Position numbers and translations under genes: made by a program. The notes below the pieces were generated by a model. It searched no databases. It was not told the DNA's origin and was given only the letters and a program-made list of their open reading frames with translations. A stretch of 64,000 bases of DNA from Ignelater luminosus (lineage: Eukaryota; Arthropoda; Insecta; Coleoptera; Elateridae), in the NCBI GenBank assembly GCA_011009095.1, contig VTPC01090915.1, forward strand, positions 99,826 to 163,825, read 5' to 3'. Of the stretch, positions 26,481 through 38,000 are shown piece by piece (within the stretch, counting starts at the first letter, position 1; the number at the start of each line of letters is the position of its first letter).

Positions 26481-27976
26481 TTTTTTAATTTTCCAATTCA
26501 CCTTTAGCTAGTGGATCCTACTACCAAACATGATGTGAAATAATAATAAAATAACTGTTTATTTAAACAGATTCCCTGTTACTAATCTATTGAAAGTCTC
26601 TAGAGACACCAGTCAAGAGGCTTCAACTATTTTTGTCGAAGAAACTGAAGATTTTGGATGGGATGGGTTCCACAGAACTGCATATTTTGCATAATGATAA
26701 GAACTGGCCTTTATTGATGATTTTATTAAGAGAAGATGCACTACATAATTATCCAATATAATAATACATTAGATTTCTTATGCTTTTATTCAGAAAATAC
26801 TCAAAATTAATTTTTAAAATTATGTTAAGACGTACTACATTATAAACCTAAATATAAAGTAACGTCTTCCTGTAACAGTGTGGTTCTGGAGCTGACTTGT
26901 ACAAATTTGTCTTGACAGTAGATGCAATGTATAAATTAATTTTAGGATTTTTAATTTGAAGTTACAAACAAGATTTTGACATTTCTGCTACTTTTATAAA
27001 AGAAAAAAAAATAAGAATCATAAAATACTAATCACTTGACTGTGGATTGCAGATATTCATTCCAGAGATAGACTCCCATAAAATATGAATTTCTTAATAA
27101 TCCAATTTTTCAGATGTTGTACTTTGTACAATGTTAAAAAAGCTATTCTAAATGAAACTGAATATGCTTTCGATGTTAGTTATGAAATTGTCTATGCATG
27201 TATTCCTTGTTTTGTTTATTTTTATATAGTTTGTACTACAAAAGGAAATACCAAATGAGTGTACCAAACAGTAAAATTTTCATTTTTTTAAGTATGCAAA
27301 AAAACTTCTCTCATTCAATTTAATAGAAGATAAGCAAACTTTTAGTATCGGCTCAGAAATACAATTGACTCAATAATAGTCTTTTAGTGTTTTGGTTGAA
27401 CACTTTCAAATCTTATCCTACTTAAAGTACTGTAACAAATGCAGTTTCCACGTTTCCTATACTCAGGATGTATTAAGATTTTAAGAACTCTTATTAAGTA
27501 AGGTTATACCTTTGGTTATACTTACATACAATATTGGTATGGCCTATTATTGTACAGAACACGAATACATTATGTAGATACTATTTGTAATTTATCAATA
27601 ATTTTAAAATGGTTAAAATTCTAACTGCTACAAAATTTACAAATAATTTTAAAGGATGTAATTATTCCTTTGTAAATTATTTTTATAAAAAAAAACACTT
27701 AGGTACTAACTTTGTTTTTCTTTCTTTATGCTTACTTCTATGGTTATTTTATCTGAAAACAGTTTTGTTATGAATCTTTCCATTAGGTACAGTCAAAGTT
27801 TATTTCTTCGAAAACCTTTTGCCACAAATATCATAGGTAAATGGCGTTTTGGCAGCATATGCATACACATGTTTTTGCAGGTTAGATTTATCCGAAGTCT
27901 GGAAAGTTCACATGGTTTCTTCTGTTGTGAACATGTCATATCATGTCATAATTTTGTTTTTAATCTTTTGTTCTAG

Positions 27977-28149
27977 GGACCCAACCCTAGAGCTCCCCCC
28001 CCCCCAACCTAAAGAAACCACTTTTAAGTGTTTCTTTACCAGGAGAAGATTAAAAGGAATGTACTACAATGCCCAATTTGAGGCCTCCAAAACAATCTTG
28101 CAGGAGGACCCTGGTCCTCTTAGGTCTACCACTGACTTGGTCTCTGAAA
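27977..28149 (+). other. Exon-like island of unknown identity
   Basis: A pyrimidine-rich tract ending ttgttctag precedes 27977, and a GTAAGA donor starts at 28150. The 173 bases between are richer in G+C than either flank. They stay open in one frame, giving a peptide with FKCFFTRRRLKGMYYNAQ and ILQEDPGPLRSTTDL. I do not recognise it. It could be an orphan exon, a non-coding RNA exon or part of a transposon. It contains a run of about 11 C. Confidence 0.25.
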
Positions 28150-29011
28150 GTAAGACACATTTAATTGTATGTTATCAAAGTAATAGGTAAATAAGAAAAA
28201 TTATCTTCTGTTTCTTTTTTCTGGTTTTGGATATTGTTAAATTTAATATACCTACTACAAGGACACAGCAAAAAAAACGTTTTAGTAAAATTGTGGAAAT
28301 ATATGATAATAACAAGAAACATTACACCTTTACAAATTTCGAACTACTGATTGGTTTAAATTAAAAGCTATTTACCTGTAATATAAAAGTGAAATTCAAA
28401 TTGTGTTGGAAATCTTTGTAAAAATAGTAATTCATACAGAAAGCTACATAATTAAACCCCTGGTTACATAAAGCGTTTCTAAAGTTGTTATTAGCTAATG
28501 CGATGTTAACTTTAAAATTTAGCGATTTGATTGGCGAATTCTAAATTGATGTTAAGTTCTACTACTTCTGATTGGTTAATGACGTTTTTACATAACTTGA
28601 TAACAACATAAGTTAAGAACGCTTTATGCAACTGTGGAGTTAATCTCATAGCATTTTTCTTGTTTTTCAACAGTTTATGCGAATTCCCACTGTTTCTAGT
28701 CGTGTGTGCTACCTTTAAAATAAACAATTATTTATTTATTATTATCAAGCAAGTAATGACGCAGATTTATCTGTAATGATTTATTTCAAATTGTCTAATA
28801 ACAAAATTAATTATAATAAAAACGTAAAACGTCTTATATTATTTATTACTATTATGATTTAGAATGCCCTTAACAAATACATAAGTTTCTAAACTTGTGC
28901 ATGATTGTATAACACAGTTTAGAAAATGAAGTTTGCATTTAAAGAAAAATCTTGAATTTAATAAATACAATACTAGCTTTAGGCCCTGAGATTTCTGACG
29001 AAGAAAAAATT

Positions 29012-29613
29012 CAAAGCTACTTGATGTGAGATGAAGTATCGACATCAAACAAAAAACGATCACAAATTGAGCTCAATAACGATTTTCTCTCCGCCAAAGG
29101 CGTTGTTGTTCTATGTCAAATTTGACAAGTTTAAACAACAGTTTATAAGTTTGAGCTTATTAAAATTTAAATTTTACAAAAAGTAATTTTTAAAATGCCT
29201 TGTTGTTGCATATTGAACGCATTTTTGGGAACTTAACTCTTTATTTTTGATCGAATGATACAAATTACATGACAAGGTTATTTGGATTAACGCAACTTAT
29301 TAGTAAAACGGTTACGCAGCCATTACAAAATCTTTTTTTACAGTATTTTATAAAAAATAATTGTGAAAGTGATGAAACTGACCTCTAAGAAATAGGAAAT
29401 ACTCATGTTCGTACAAACTTTGCATAGAATCATGACTAATACGCAACAACAAGACATTTATAATTACTTTTATCTAAAATTTAAATTTTAATAACCTCAA
29501 ACCTATAAACTGACGTTTAAACTTGTCAAACGTGGAATAACAGTGCCTCTAGCTGAGGGACCCCAATTTGCGATCGTCTTTTGTTTGGTGTCGGTACATA
29601 TCAACTGGCTTTG
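29012..29613. mobile_element. hAT-like non-autonomous inverted-repeat element (family B), copy 1
   Basis: Ends read CAAAGCTACTTG and (reverse complement of the right end) CAAAGCCAGTTG, followed by a shared ACACCAAACAAAAGACGATC-type block. The arms match over more than 100 bp. Flanking 8-mers AAAAAATT and AAAATATC agree at 6 of 8 positions, a decayed target duplication. A second copy at 52110-52701 has an intact 8-bp duplication. An 8-bp duplication suits hAT elements, but other superfamilies are possible. There is no coding frame. Confidence 0.75.
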
Positions 29614-30291
29614 AAAATATCTGGAAAAGAACACCATCTTTCGGGAAAGATGTAAAGCAGTTGGTCCCATATGACTACGATGAGTCGCATTAAAACTAGG
29701 TGTTGGAAAACCTTAGGTTCGGCTAAATTCTAGCTGGCGGCGAAATGATCATAGTAGTTGAAGCCACAAGGTCCAAGAGAACTGCGACCTGAAGTCTCAG
29801 CTACAAAACAACAAACTACAACAACAATACTAATTTTAAATTAACAAGGTACTTAACAGATCTGAACAATGTCTGCTTGATTATGAACTAATTGACTAAA
29901 TTGTTGCAAACTTCGGGCGCAAATAATTACTAGGAATCATCTAACGTGCTCCGAAAATGACATACCTGGTTTGGAAACTCTCAAATATAGTACATACGCC
30001 TTTTTAAATCCCATCATTAAACCCCTACTACCTTTTTAAGGTAGTTGCAGATAGGTCTGCATACGTAGAATTCTCAAGAGATATACTAAAGGCATACAGA
30101 CCATAACAATGTAATAGGAGAGAAATTTTTAATTTGTTGTCACTTGTGAAACCAATCAACTATATCAAGCTTGACATCAAGTGCAACAGCTACAAAGTGT
30201 TCATAAATGTTGCTGGGTCCAGTTGGCTATTAAATCTAATTTTGATGTGCCGCCTTGTTGATTTATTTCAACAACTAATACGTAGTTGTTT

Positions 30292-31374
30292 TCAGTCATT
30301 TGTCAACAGTTCAAAATATAGTCTTTCGGAAGTCAAAGTAACTTTGTTACACCTTCTATCTGAATATTGCTGATTTAAATGGTTACGAACATTTAGGGTG
30401 AAATGCGGAGGTGTCCCATCGTGCTGGAACCGCGTATCTTGGTGAAGTCCCAGAGGCAGATCTTTTAATAAATCAGGCAATGTATTTTGGAGATGTTCTA
30501 AATAAATTTCGCCATTTAATCGGTGCGGTAAAATGACTGGACCAATAATAAAATTGTGGATGATTCCTGCCCACACGTTTAATCTTGAATTCATGCTGGT
30601 AATAGGTCGCCCTAGTTGCATGCGGATTTTCTTCAATATAAACATGTTCGTTGTGCAGATTTGTCACACCTCTCCTCTTAAAACAAGCTTCATTGGTGAA
30701 TAAAATCTGTCTACCGAAATTCACATTTTGGGCTCTCTGGGTATTGATGAATAGACAGAAAGCCAGAATTAGGAGGTAAAAGATTGTGCACTGCTTGGAT
30801 ATGATATAAATGAAGCAGTTGATCTTTTATAACTCTATGGACGATATTTTAGATACCCCTACTTGGGAACCTAACCGTCTGGTGGTTAATATCGGATCTT
30901 TGGCAACACGTTTTAAAATTTCTTCTTCAGCCACAGGACTCCTTACCATACGTTCACGGCCGTAGTCAGCAGTTACAGGAGCAAAACGACCCGTTTCACG
31001 AAAACGTCTCTCAACCTCTCAACGATCGGAAAGGTTTGATGATTTGGTACGCCACGAATTGGAAGCCTTTGACTGTATTCACTAACACATTCGCGACAAT
31101 TTCCTTGCAATATCCAAATACTAATAACATGTCTATGTCTGTTAGTTCTGCAAAAAACTGATGTCAAAAACCCTCTTTTCCACTACACATTCAATTCTAA
31201 TCGCTAAAGGCACTCTTCTGTTATTTAGAAAAATAGAAATATTTTTAAAATCTTTGACGTCCGGTAGCGCCTTAACGGAACACTTGAATAGGGGTAGGTT
31301 TGGTTAAATCGCTCTATTTTGGTCTGAAGAATACGTGGTAGGGCATTGTACAGACCTATTAGAGACACCCTGTA
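30292..31374 (-). pseudogene. Broken mariner-like transposase element
   Basis: The - strand carries, in several frames, the landmarks of an insect mariner-type transposase. There is an N-terminal helix-turn-helix segment with PNHQTFPIVERLR (about 30973-31167). It is followed by ILFTNEACFKRRGVTNLHN (30724 downwards) and by NVWAGIIHNFIIGPVILPHR with FQHDGTPPHFTLNVRNHLNQ (30645 downwards). The second catalytic Asp (QHDGTPPH) is visible. Frameshifts separate the blocks, and homology stops after HLNQQYSDR. The 5' terminus TACAGGGTGT (complement of 31365-31374) abuts a TA. The C-terminal third and the other terminus are missing here. Confidence 0.85.
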
Positions 31375-31846
31375 TAATTTGGTAATAAATCGGAACAATA
31401 TCAATAGACTTACATATTTGAAAAGCTTAGAAAAATGAGCTTTCCCGTAGTACTAAAATAAAAGACAGTTTTCATTAAAAAACAATAGAAAGTTTTGTAT
31501 TTTAAGAAGTGTGCAGTTTGGTAAAGTGTAGAAACCCCTAAAAACCGAGAAACCTTCTCCCTGAGAAAAAGATCTAAAAATATATAATTTCTCTGGTTAA
31601 AATCGTTGAAAGGTTATTACATAAAATCAATGACAATTTGATTTGGAAAAAATGTACTCGTTTTAGGTATTTGTGTCATATTTAACCTCGCGACCTATCA
31701 GCTGTAAAATTAATCTTTAGGTTAAACGTTTGTAAATCGTATATAAATTAACCCCCACTTTTTAGTTTGCTAATGTGGCCGCTGATTCCTCGATGTTTAT
31801 AGCATCGTGTTAGTAAGCGTCAACAAATAGAATATTTTCAACTTGT

Positions 31847-31860
31847 GCGTGACGTCATAG
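31847..31860 (+). promoter_or_regulatory. CRE-type site upstream of protease homologue
   Basis: A perfect TGACGTCA octamer lies at 31850-31857, about 170 bases before the predicted start codon. TTATCT (GATA-factor) motifs lie at about 31903 and 31986. Short motifs like these occur by chance, so this is only a candidate promoter element. Confidence 0.3.
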
Positions 31861-32022
31861 CCGACTAACTACTTTTATTCAAGGTATTCTAGTATTAAGC
31901 TTATTATCTTGGTAATGTAAGTTCTGCTTTTAATAATAAAAGAAAATAATATAAATAATCCGTGTAAAGTCTTAGAATTCTAGTTTTATCTCGTGAACTT
32001 CTTTTCAGAATACATCTACGAA

Positions 32023-32270
32023 ATGATGATACTTCTATTATGTGCGCTATTAAGTTTTGCCGCAGCTCAAACTGGTGATAATTTAGATGATTTGCTAAGT
32101 CAGAGTTTCACAAAACCTCCCGAAACGACTGCAGGAGCAGATAACAAAAATCCAGCTCGACCGGAAATCAGTACGGTTACTACTAGTCGGGATGGCTGCG
32201 AATGTGTTCCTCACTATCTTTGCAGCAATAAAACCGTAATCACCGATGGAATGGGCATCATTGACATCGC
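32023..32270 (+). CDS. Protease homologue exon 1: signal peptide and first half of clip domain
   Basis: 82 codons plus 2 nt, ending at the donor GTAAAG (32271). Encodes the signal peptide and CECVPHYLC, then the ITDGMGIIDI segment typical of clip domains in this group. Confidence 0.93.
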
Positions 32271-33396
32271 GTAAAGTTAAACATAAATAAAAATAATACA
32301 CACTCACCTTGTTACTTCTGCCGAGAATTCATTTTCATATTTAACGAAAACAAGCGTTAAATAGTTCTTTTTTTGTTTAATTAAGTGGCATTGATTATGC
32401 AACTGGAAATCCGCGTTTCGGTCATTTAAGATATCTAATGAAATTTTTTTCTAATGTTGCAGAATTACAGATGAGCCTTGTCATTATTTATCAGTGTGCT
32501 GTTATCCACAATACATGGTAACAGAGCCTATTACACCTGCTCCACCAATCGACAAACCTAAAGGATGCGGAGTTCACAATCCTGATGGAGTTGATTTGAG
32601 AATTAATGGTAAAGACAACGAATCTCAGTTTGGTGAATTTCCTTGGGTGGTAGCAGTACTTCGCGAAGAAGCAGTTGAAGGAAACAAACAAAACTTACTT
32701 ATCTATCAGTGTGGTGCTTCACTTATACATCCTCAAGCCGTACTAACGTCAGCTCACTGCGTTACGGGAAAAGATAAGAAATATCAAATCAGGGCGGGCG
32801 AATGGGATACACAAACTAAAAATGAACTTTTTCCACATCAAGATCGCGCGGTTAAAACTATTATCATTCATCCAGAATATTATGCTGGTGCACTTTTCAA
32901 CGATGTTGCAGTTTTAATCTTAGACAGTCCCCTAGAGATTGCCGAAAATGTCGATTCAGTTTGCTTACCAGAACAAGGATTAGTTACAGAAAATGCAAGA
33001 TGTTTTACTACTTACTGGGGTAAGGACGTTTTCGGCCAGAAGGATAAATACCAGGTTATTTTAAAGAAGCTCGACCTTCCTATTGTACCAAGAGATACTT
33101 GTCAAGAATTGTTACGTCGTACTCGCTTAGGACAACATTTCAAGCTTCACACTAGTTTCATTTGCGCTGGAGGAGAAGCAGGAGAAGATAGATGCGCAGG
33201 GGATGGTGGCAGTGCTTTGGTATGCCCAATTCCTAGCCATCCTGGTAAATATTATCAAGCGGGTATCGTAGCTTGGAGAATTGATTGCGGGGGAAACCAG
33301 GTTCCAGGAGTTTATGCCAGCGTTGCTCAATTTAGAAAATGGATCGACGAGCAGCTTGATGCTCATCATCTTGATAAGTCTTCTTATACCTATTAA
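32023..33396 (+). CDS. Secreted clip-domain serine protease homologue (catalytically dead)
   Basis: Two exons (32023-32270 and 32463-33396) encode 393 residues. A signal peptide (MMILLLCALLSFAAA) is followed by an acidic/Thr-rich stretch. A clip domain comes next, with Cys 59, 61, 67, 89, 95 and 96. A linker leads to a chymotrypsin-fold domain from about residue 119. The His is present (TSAHC, His181) and so is the Asp (NDVAVL, Asp230). The nucleophile motif GDSGG reads GDGGSA, so Gly331 replaces Ser and the protein cannot be a protease. This is the pattern of insect CLIPA/SPH proteins (PPAF-II/masquerade type), which act as cofactors in prophenoloxidase activation and clotting. Start choice: tandem ATGs at 32023/32026 open the signal peptide. 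The acceptor-like ttttcag at 32008 hints at a 5' UTR intron. Confidence 0.95.
32271..32462 (+). other. Protease homologue intron, 192 nt
   Basis: GTAAAG donor and ctaatgttgcag acceptor with a good branch-like tract. It splits an Ala codon within the clip domain. Confidence 0.9.
32463..33396 (+). CDS. Protease homologue exon 2: rest of clip domain and protease-like domain
   Basis: Starts by completing the split codon, then ITDEPC..YLSVCC closes the clip domain. The protease-like domain runs from a diverged activation region (VDLRINGKDNESQFGEFPW) to the terminal helix (FRKWIDEQLD). TAA stop at 33394-33396. Confidence 0.95.
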
Positions 33397-33447
33397 TCCC
33401 TAAATAGATACTTTTGTATAAGTTATAATTTTTGTATTTGTAAATGT

Positions 33448-33453
33448 AATAAA
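33448..33453 (+). promoter_or_regulatory. Polyadenylation signal of protease homologue
   Basis: AATAAA lies 52 bases after the stop codon, the first such hexamer downstream, giving a short 3' UTR. Confidence 0.7.
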
Positions 33454-34134
33454 CGATGTAATACATTTTTAAATTAGAAACAAATATTTCTTCTTGTTAA
33501 ATCATGATAGTAATGTATTTTCGAAGATAGTAATTGTAAAGTAATACAAAAATGTACTTTCTAAGCAGTTAAATTGGTCTGTTATTTATTTACCTATCGA
33601 GCACCTTTTCAAGAAGTGATGTAACCACAGATTTATTACTAAATGTCTAGTTTTATTATTAAATAACGTAAGAATATTGTTACATTTAATATTTTAAATG
33701 TTTACTATCAAATATACCTTTTTGTGAGTTCTCAGGTAGTAGCTGCCGCTTTTGAGTGATTTAAATTAGTTTCTCATGGTATAATAATAATTAATAATTT
33801 TTCTAGTTTAATCCAAGTTATTATACAGTTTTCCTTTTTTAAATAAAATAAAGAGGCTTTGTTAAGCAGCTCCGTGCGTTTAATTTTGATATATACAAAG
33901 GATTATTTGAGAGAACTACCTCTTGTTATTTGTACACCAAGGGATTAAAGTGGGATGTTAATCCCTAGATTGTAAATAAGTAAGTAAGTAAGCATTTCCA
34001 ATAGAGGGATTAATGAACTTTAGTATAGTAATATAGAAAAACTTTTCTTTCCTAGTAAGCCAAGAATTGAAAAACGCAACTCAGAAAACAAGTATTGATT
34101 ACAAGAAAAATGATATAAACAGATTTTAAGTAAT

Positions 34135-34395
34135 TTATAACAGGTTTTCGATATAACCGCCGTTTTGCCTAACACATGTTTGTAATCTATTTCTATAAGA
34201 ATTATTTACAGCTATCAACATCTCTTCACTAATACTGGCGAGTGCGTTTCGTATTCTACTTTTCATATCATCAACAGTTGTTAGAGATTCACGATAAACA
34301 ACTTTTTTGATATATCTCCATAGAAAAAAATCAAGTTTGGTCAGATTTGGTGATCTCGCCGACCATCGGCCATTTGACACTATTTACTCCAAGTA
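34135..34395 (-). pseudogene. Mariner-like transposase C-terminal fragment
   Basis: The frame includes WSARSPNLTKLDFFLWRYIK, matching the WPARSPDLTPLDFFLWG signature with the third acidic residue of the DDE/D catalytic triad. It then runs through the usual C-terminal helix to ENLL. No N-terminal part is adjacent. It represents the portion absent from the broken copy at 30.3-31.4 kb, but the two need not be from one insertion. Confidence 0.8.
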
Positions 34396-34540
34396 AGGCA
34401 TTTGTTATTATCATGCAGAAAGTCCTGGCATACCAAGAATTAAAATATTGAAACCGAAAATTAATAAAATCCGGAATATCTTCGACATGCTTAATAAAAA
34501 TTAAAGAAGTTATTAATTAGAATTAAAAAATTAACATAGA

Positions 34541-35025
34541 TATAGGGTGTTCCATTTAAAAAAACAGAAATACAAAAATTGTTTGTGTTTTAATTTTGTG
34601 TATTAATATGGCCATCCTGTATATTAATATGTAGCTCTGATGATATTATAAGGTAAAACTGTTCTAAGTTCTTTTAAAACTGGAGTCGAATTTATTTTAA
34701 AATAATTAAAATACCTATTATCGGTTTTGTTAAACAATGTAAATGTCAAACTTTTCAGAAAATAATTAAAATCTGGTAAATTAATAAATTTAGAATTACA
34801 TTATCATATATCGTTCATACTCAAAATTTAATAATAAATTCAAAAATATATATAGGTGTTCTATTTAAAACAGCAAAGTTGATTTTCATACTGATGTTAC
34901 GAAACATCGTGTATAACTGTAAATATCTTGAGGTTGTAGATTGAGTGTAATGCTACAACTTTGGTGCAAGAAGTTCTTTTTTATTGGCTATCGAAGAACG
35001 CGCTACCGGTGAAACACCCTGTGTA
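34541..35025. repeat. Cluster of TIR-like transposon ends
   Basis: AGGGTGTTCCATTTAAAA (about 34543) and the related GGTGTTCTATTTAAAACAG (about 34856) lie in the same orientation, with ACACCCTGTGTATA (about 35014) opposite. These are terminal motifs of insect TA-inserting elements. Element borders cannot be fixed by eye. Confidence 0.4.
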
Positions 35026-38000
35026 TATATAATGCATAAAAAAGCTATTCTTGTATATATAAGTGCAGCAAACAAAAAAGTGATATGGAATCAATTTAAA
35101 ATCGCCGTTCGCACTAGCGTGATCCCGTGTGCACCGCGTGGAGGTTGCGCAAACGGACAATGCACATCATATAACCTTAAAAAGGGCTGATATTTTAACT
35201 TTTTGAATAAGATATGATAAAACATTTATTTATTTCATCGGGTTTTTTTAGATGTCGATTACTTCAATTCAATTCCAGTTTGAATGATGAGCTCTCAAGC
35301 CTCATTTTTACGCAACAATTGTCAACTTCAAACGGCTTTAATGCAAAAACCGCAAAAACTATAATTTTTTGGACTTTGTGCCCATTGACACTTGATCTAC
35401 ATAATAAGGACTATCATTTACCACGGTTTTAACAATCTTGTCCGGGAGCCATTTCCCATAAGGATTCTGCGGGGTCCTTTATTGCGAATGTTTATAATTG
35501 TCACCTTTTGACATTGAAAACCTTGACAACTAGTTGTAAAGTGCCAACTTTACAGGCGGTCGGTCGTGCAAAAAATTAATTTTAACTCTTTTGACAAACC
35601 AATATGAATCAACGGCAATTGTTTTGACGTAATTTTACACAGCCACCTTGATAGCCACTTGAATAAAATGATAAAACATTTGTGGACGCTTAAAATGCGA
35701 GATATTCTTGATTGACCTCCAATTTCATTTCTTGCTGAAAAAATAAAATATTTTTAAAAATGTTTCTAGGTAGTCCAAAAAGGCCAAATATTAATATTAA
35801 GAATAAAAAATACAGATAATTTCAGTTAATTTTTACATTTTACTATATTAATCACATAAATTTAAACTCAGGGGGTGGGCCAACACTTTTCGGATATTTA
35901 TATGTATACCAAGTTCTGGTTTTATCACACTGGAAATTGAAATTCTAGTAAATAGTAATAATTAAATTACAATTAACCTTACAACTTTTATATACAGTAA
36001 TCTATTAGATGCAACAACAAGAATTTTACATAATTCAGGCAAAAAAGTATCTACTAATACTGTAAATATCAAATGAAAAAGATTATTTAATAACAATTAT
36101 GACAATTTTAATAGGTTTCTGATTCATTAAGACAAAAATGCAGTGTTTGAACTATTAGTAAATCTTAAGGGTACATTAAGCTATTCTTTCAAAAATGTGC
36201 TTTTGGAAAACCATAGAAACGGGGAGTCAGATGCCAGAAACCAAAATTAAAGAAAATTAAAATTTTAAAATACAATAATTACAAGTAACGTAGATAGTAT
36301 TTAGCAAATATAAAACTTAAATATCATAATACAGATAAACTATCTTTCCAGTTAATCATCTCTTATTTGTACAGTTTAAAGTATTATAAATTATAATAGT
36401 ATCCACTCCACAACTTATCTGAAATGCATTACTTGAAATTCACTTTAAGGTTTGGTATGTGGGCATTCTTCGACACTGTTATTCATTGATAGGATATTGA
36501 AGATATAAAGGATATGGATTGGATATGTTTGGATTCTTGTTTACCTAAAAGCGTGTTAACTAATTACTAATTAGCACAGATGGAAAACACTAAAACGATT
36601 CTAATGTCTTTTACCGTAAAAAATAAGTACTTATGTTTATAGCTTGTCAAAATTTAATAAAAATTAGAAATTATTACTTTTGCCATATCAGAGGGTTTTT
36701 ATTCTTATTGTGATTATTTGTTTTTTGTTTATATGTAAGAAAGTTAATTTCCAATAATTCCATGTAATAGTAAGTACCAATTAGAAACATGATTAGAAAG
36801 ATCTATGAACATACTAACTTCTAAAGGTTGCTCCTTTGTTTTGACCTTAAATGCTAATTTATTATCAGATAAATATTAAACAATTAAATAACTCACTATT
36901 GTCTGATTTTAAAATAAGAACACAAAATACAAGAATTGAATCCTATACATTCATGGGTTAAGGTAATAAAAAATTGTTTTAATTTTATTTCAGTTCTTTA
37001 ATTTTATTGTTTTTTCCACTATGTAAACATTTTATTGATATAAATAATCTACTTGTGTTCGTTTCATTCACTAATTATTTATGAAAAACGTAAGCTCGAT
37101 TTCCAACATCTGCAGCAATGGGATGTATATTGGGCTGCCTAACTATACACTATCAGCAGGGACTTTATCAAAATATTGATCGTTCCAAGGTCCGTTTTTA
37201 GATTTTTAGGCTGGATTTTCTCTAAAAAATAATTAAAATCAGTGACCTAAATAGGAACGTGAAATGGAGGGAAGTTATTTATTGCTATTGAAATTCAGTG
37301 AAATTATTTTAAGTCATCTTATTCGAATATGTTCAAAATGACAAAATTAATATACCGAGAAATCCCAAATTTGTTTAAAAAGTGACGAATTCAAGTTTTT
37401 TAATAAATTATATTTTTTAGTATCATATAAATCTTTTTGACTGAAGATTGGCAGAATTATGCATTCAGATATATTTCTTATTTTTTATGCAACTCCATCA
37501 ATACAGTCTACTTTGATTGCTCTACATCTCGGTCACTGCTGTTAAATAAACAAAGTAAGTAATTACTAGAATCGCATTGGTCCTAATATAATGTGCTGCA
37601 AATTAACTAAACCTTTGCAGACAAGTCTCCAAAAAAATCCTTCATTAGTAATCTAGAGTTGTATACGAACACGACGAGGATATTATTAGTGGTGCAGCTC
37701 GACCTAACGGTCTTGCCAAAAAATGCCATTCTCATGCGCTACAAAAAAAACACTGATTTCGCGCACTTAATACAAAAATAACTATTCTTTTGACAAGTTA
37801 CTAAATAAAAATTGACTTTTGAATACTACCTCAAACAATCTTTCTCGAAAAGCTTCACATTTTGATGCCTTTTTATCAGATGACTTTTCTCTAGATATCA
37901 CTGATCCCACTCTAGTTGGCATAAGAAGTTGTTTGGTAACAAAAGTTCCATTTACTCCAAGTTTTCGAAAGAACTCCAGTACCTTTTAATGACAGGGAGT

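Larger units (their letters stand above)
26481..31990. other. Intergenic region between Grb14-like gene and protease homologue
   Basis: AT-rich and without a recognised gene. It contains an exon-like GC-richer island (27977-28149), a poly-C run near 28000, a family B inverted-repeat element (29012-29613) and a broken mariner-like transposase (30292-31374). The stretch 31375-31990 is the upstream region of the protease homologue. Confidence 0.55.
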
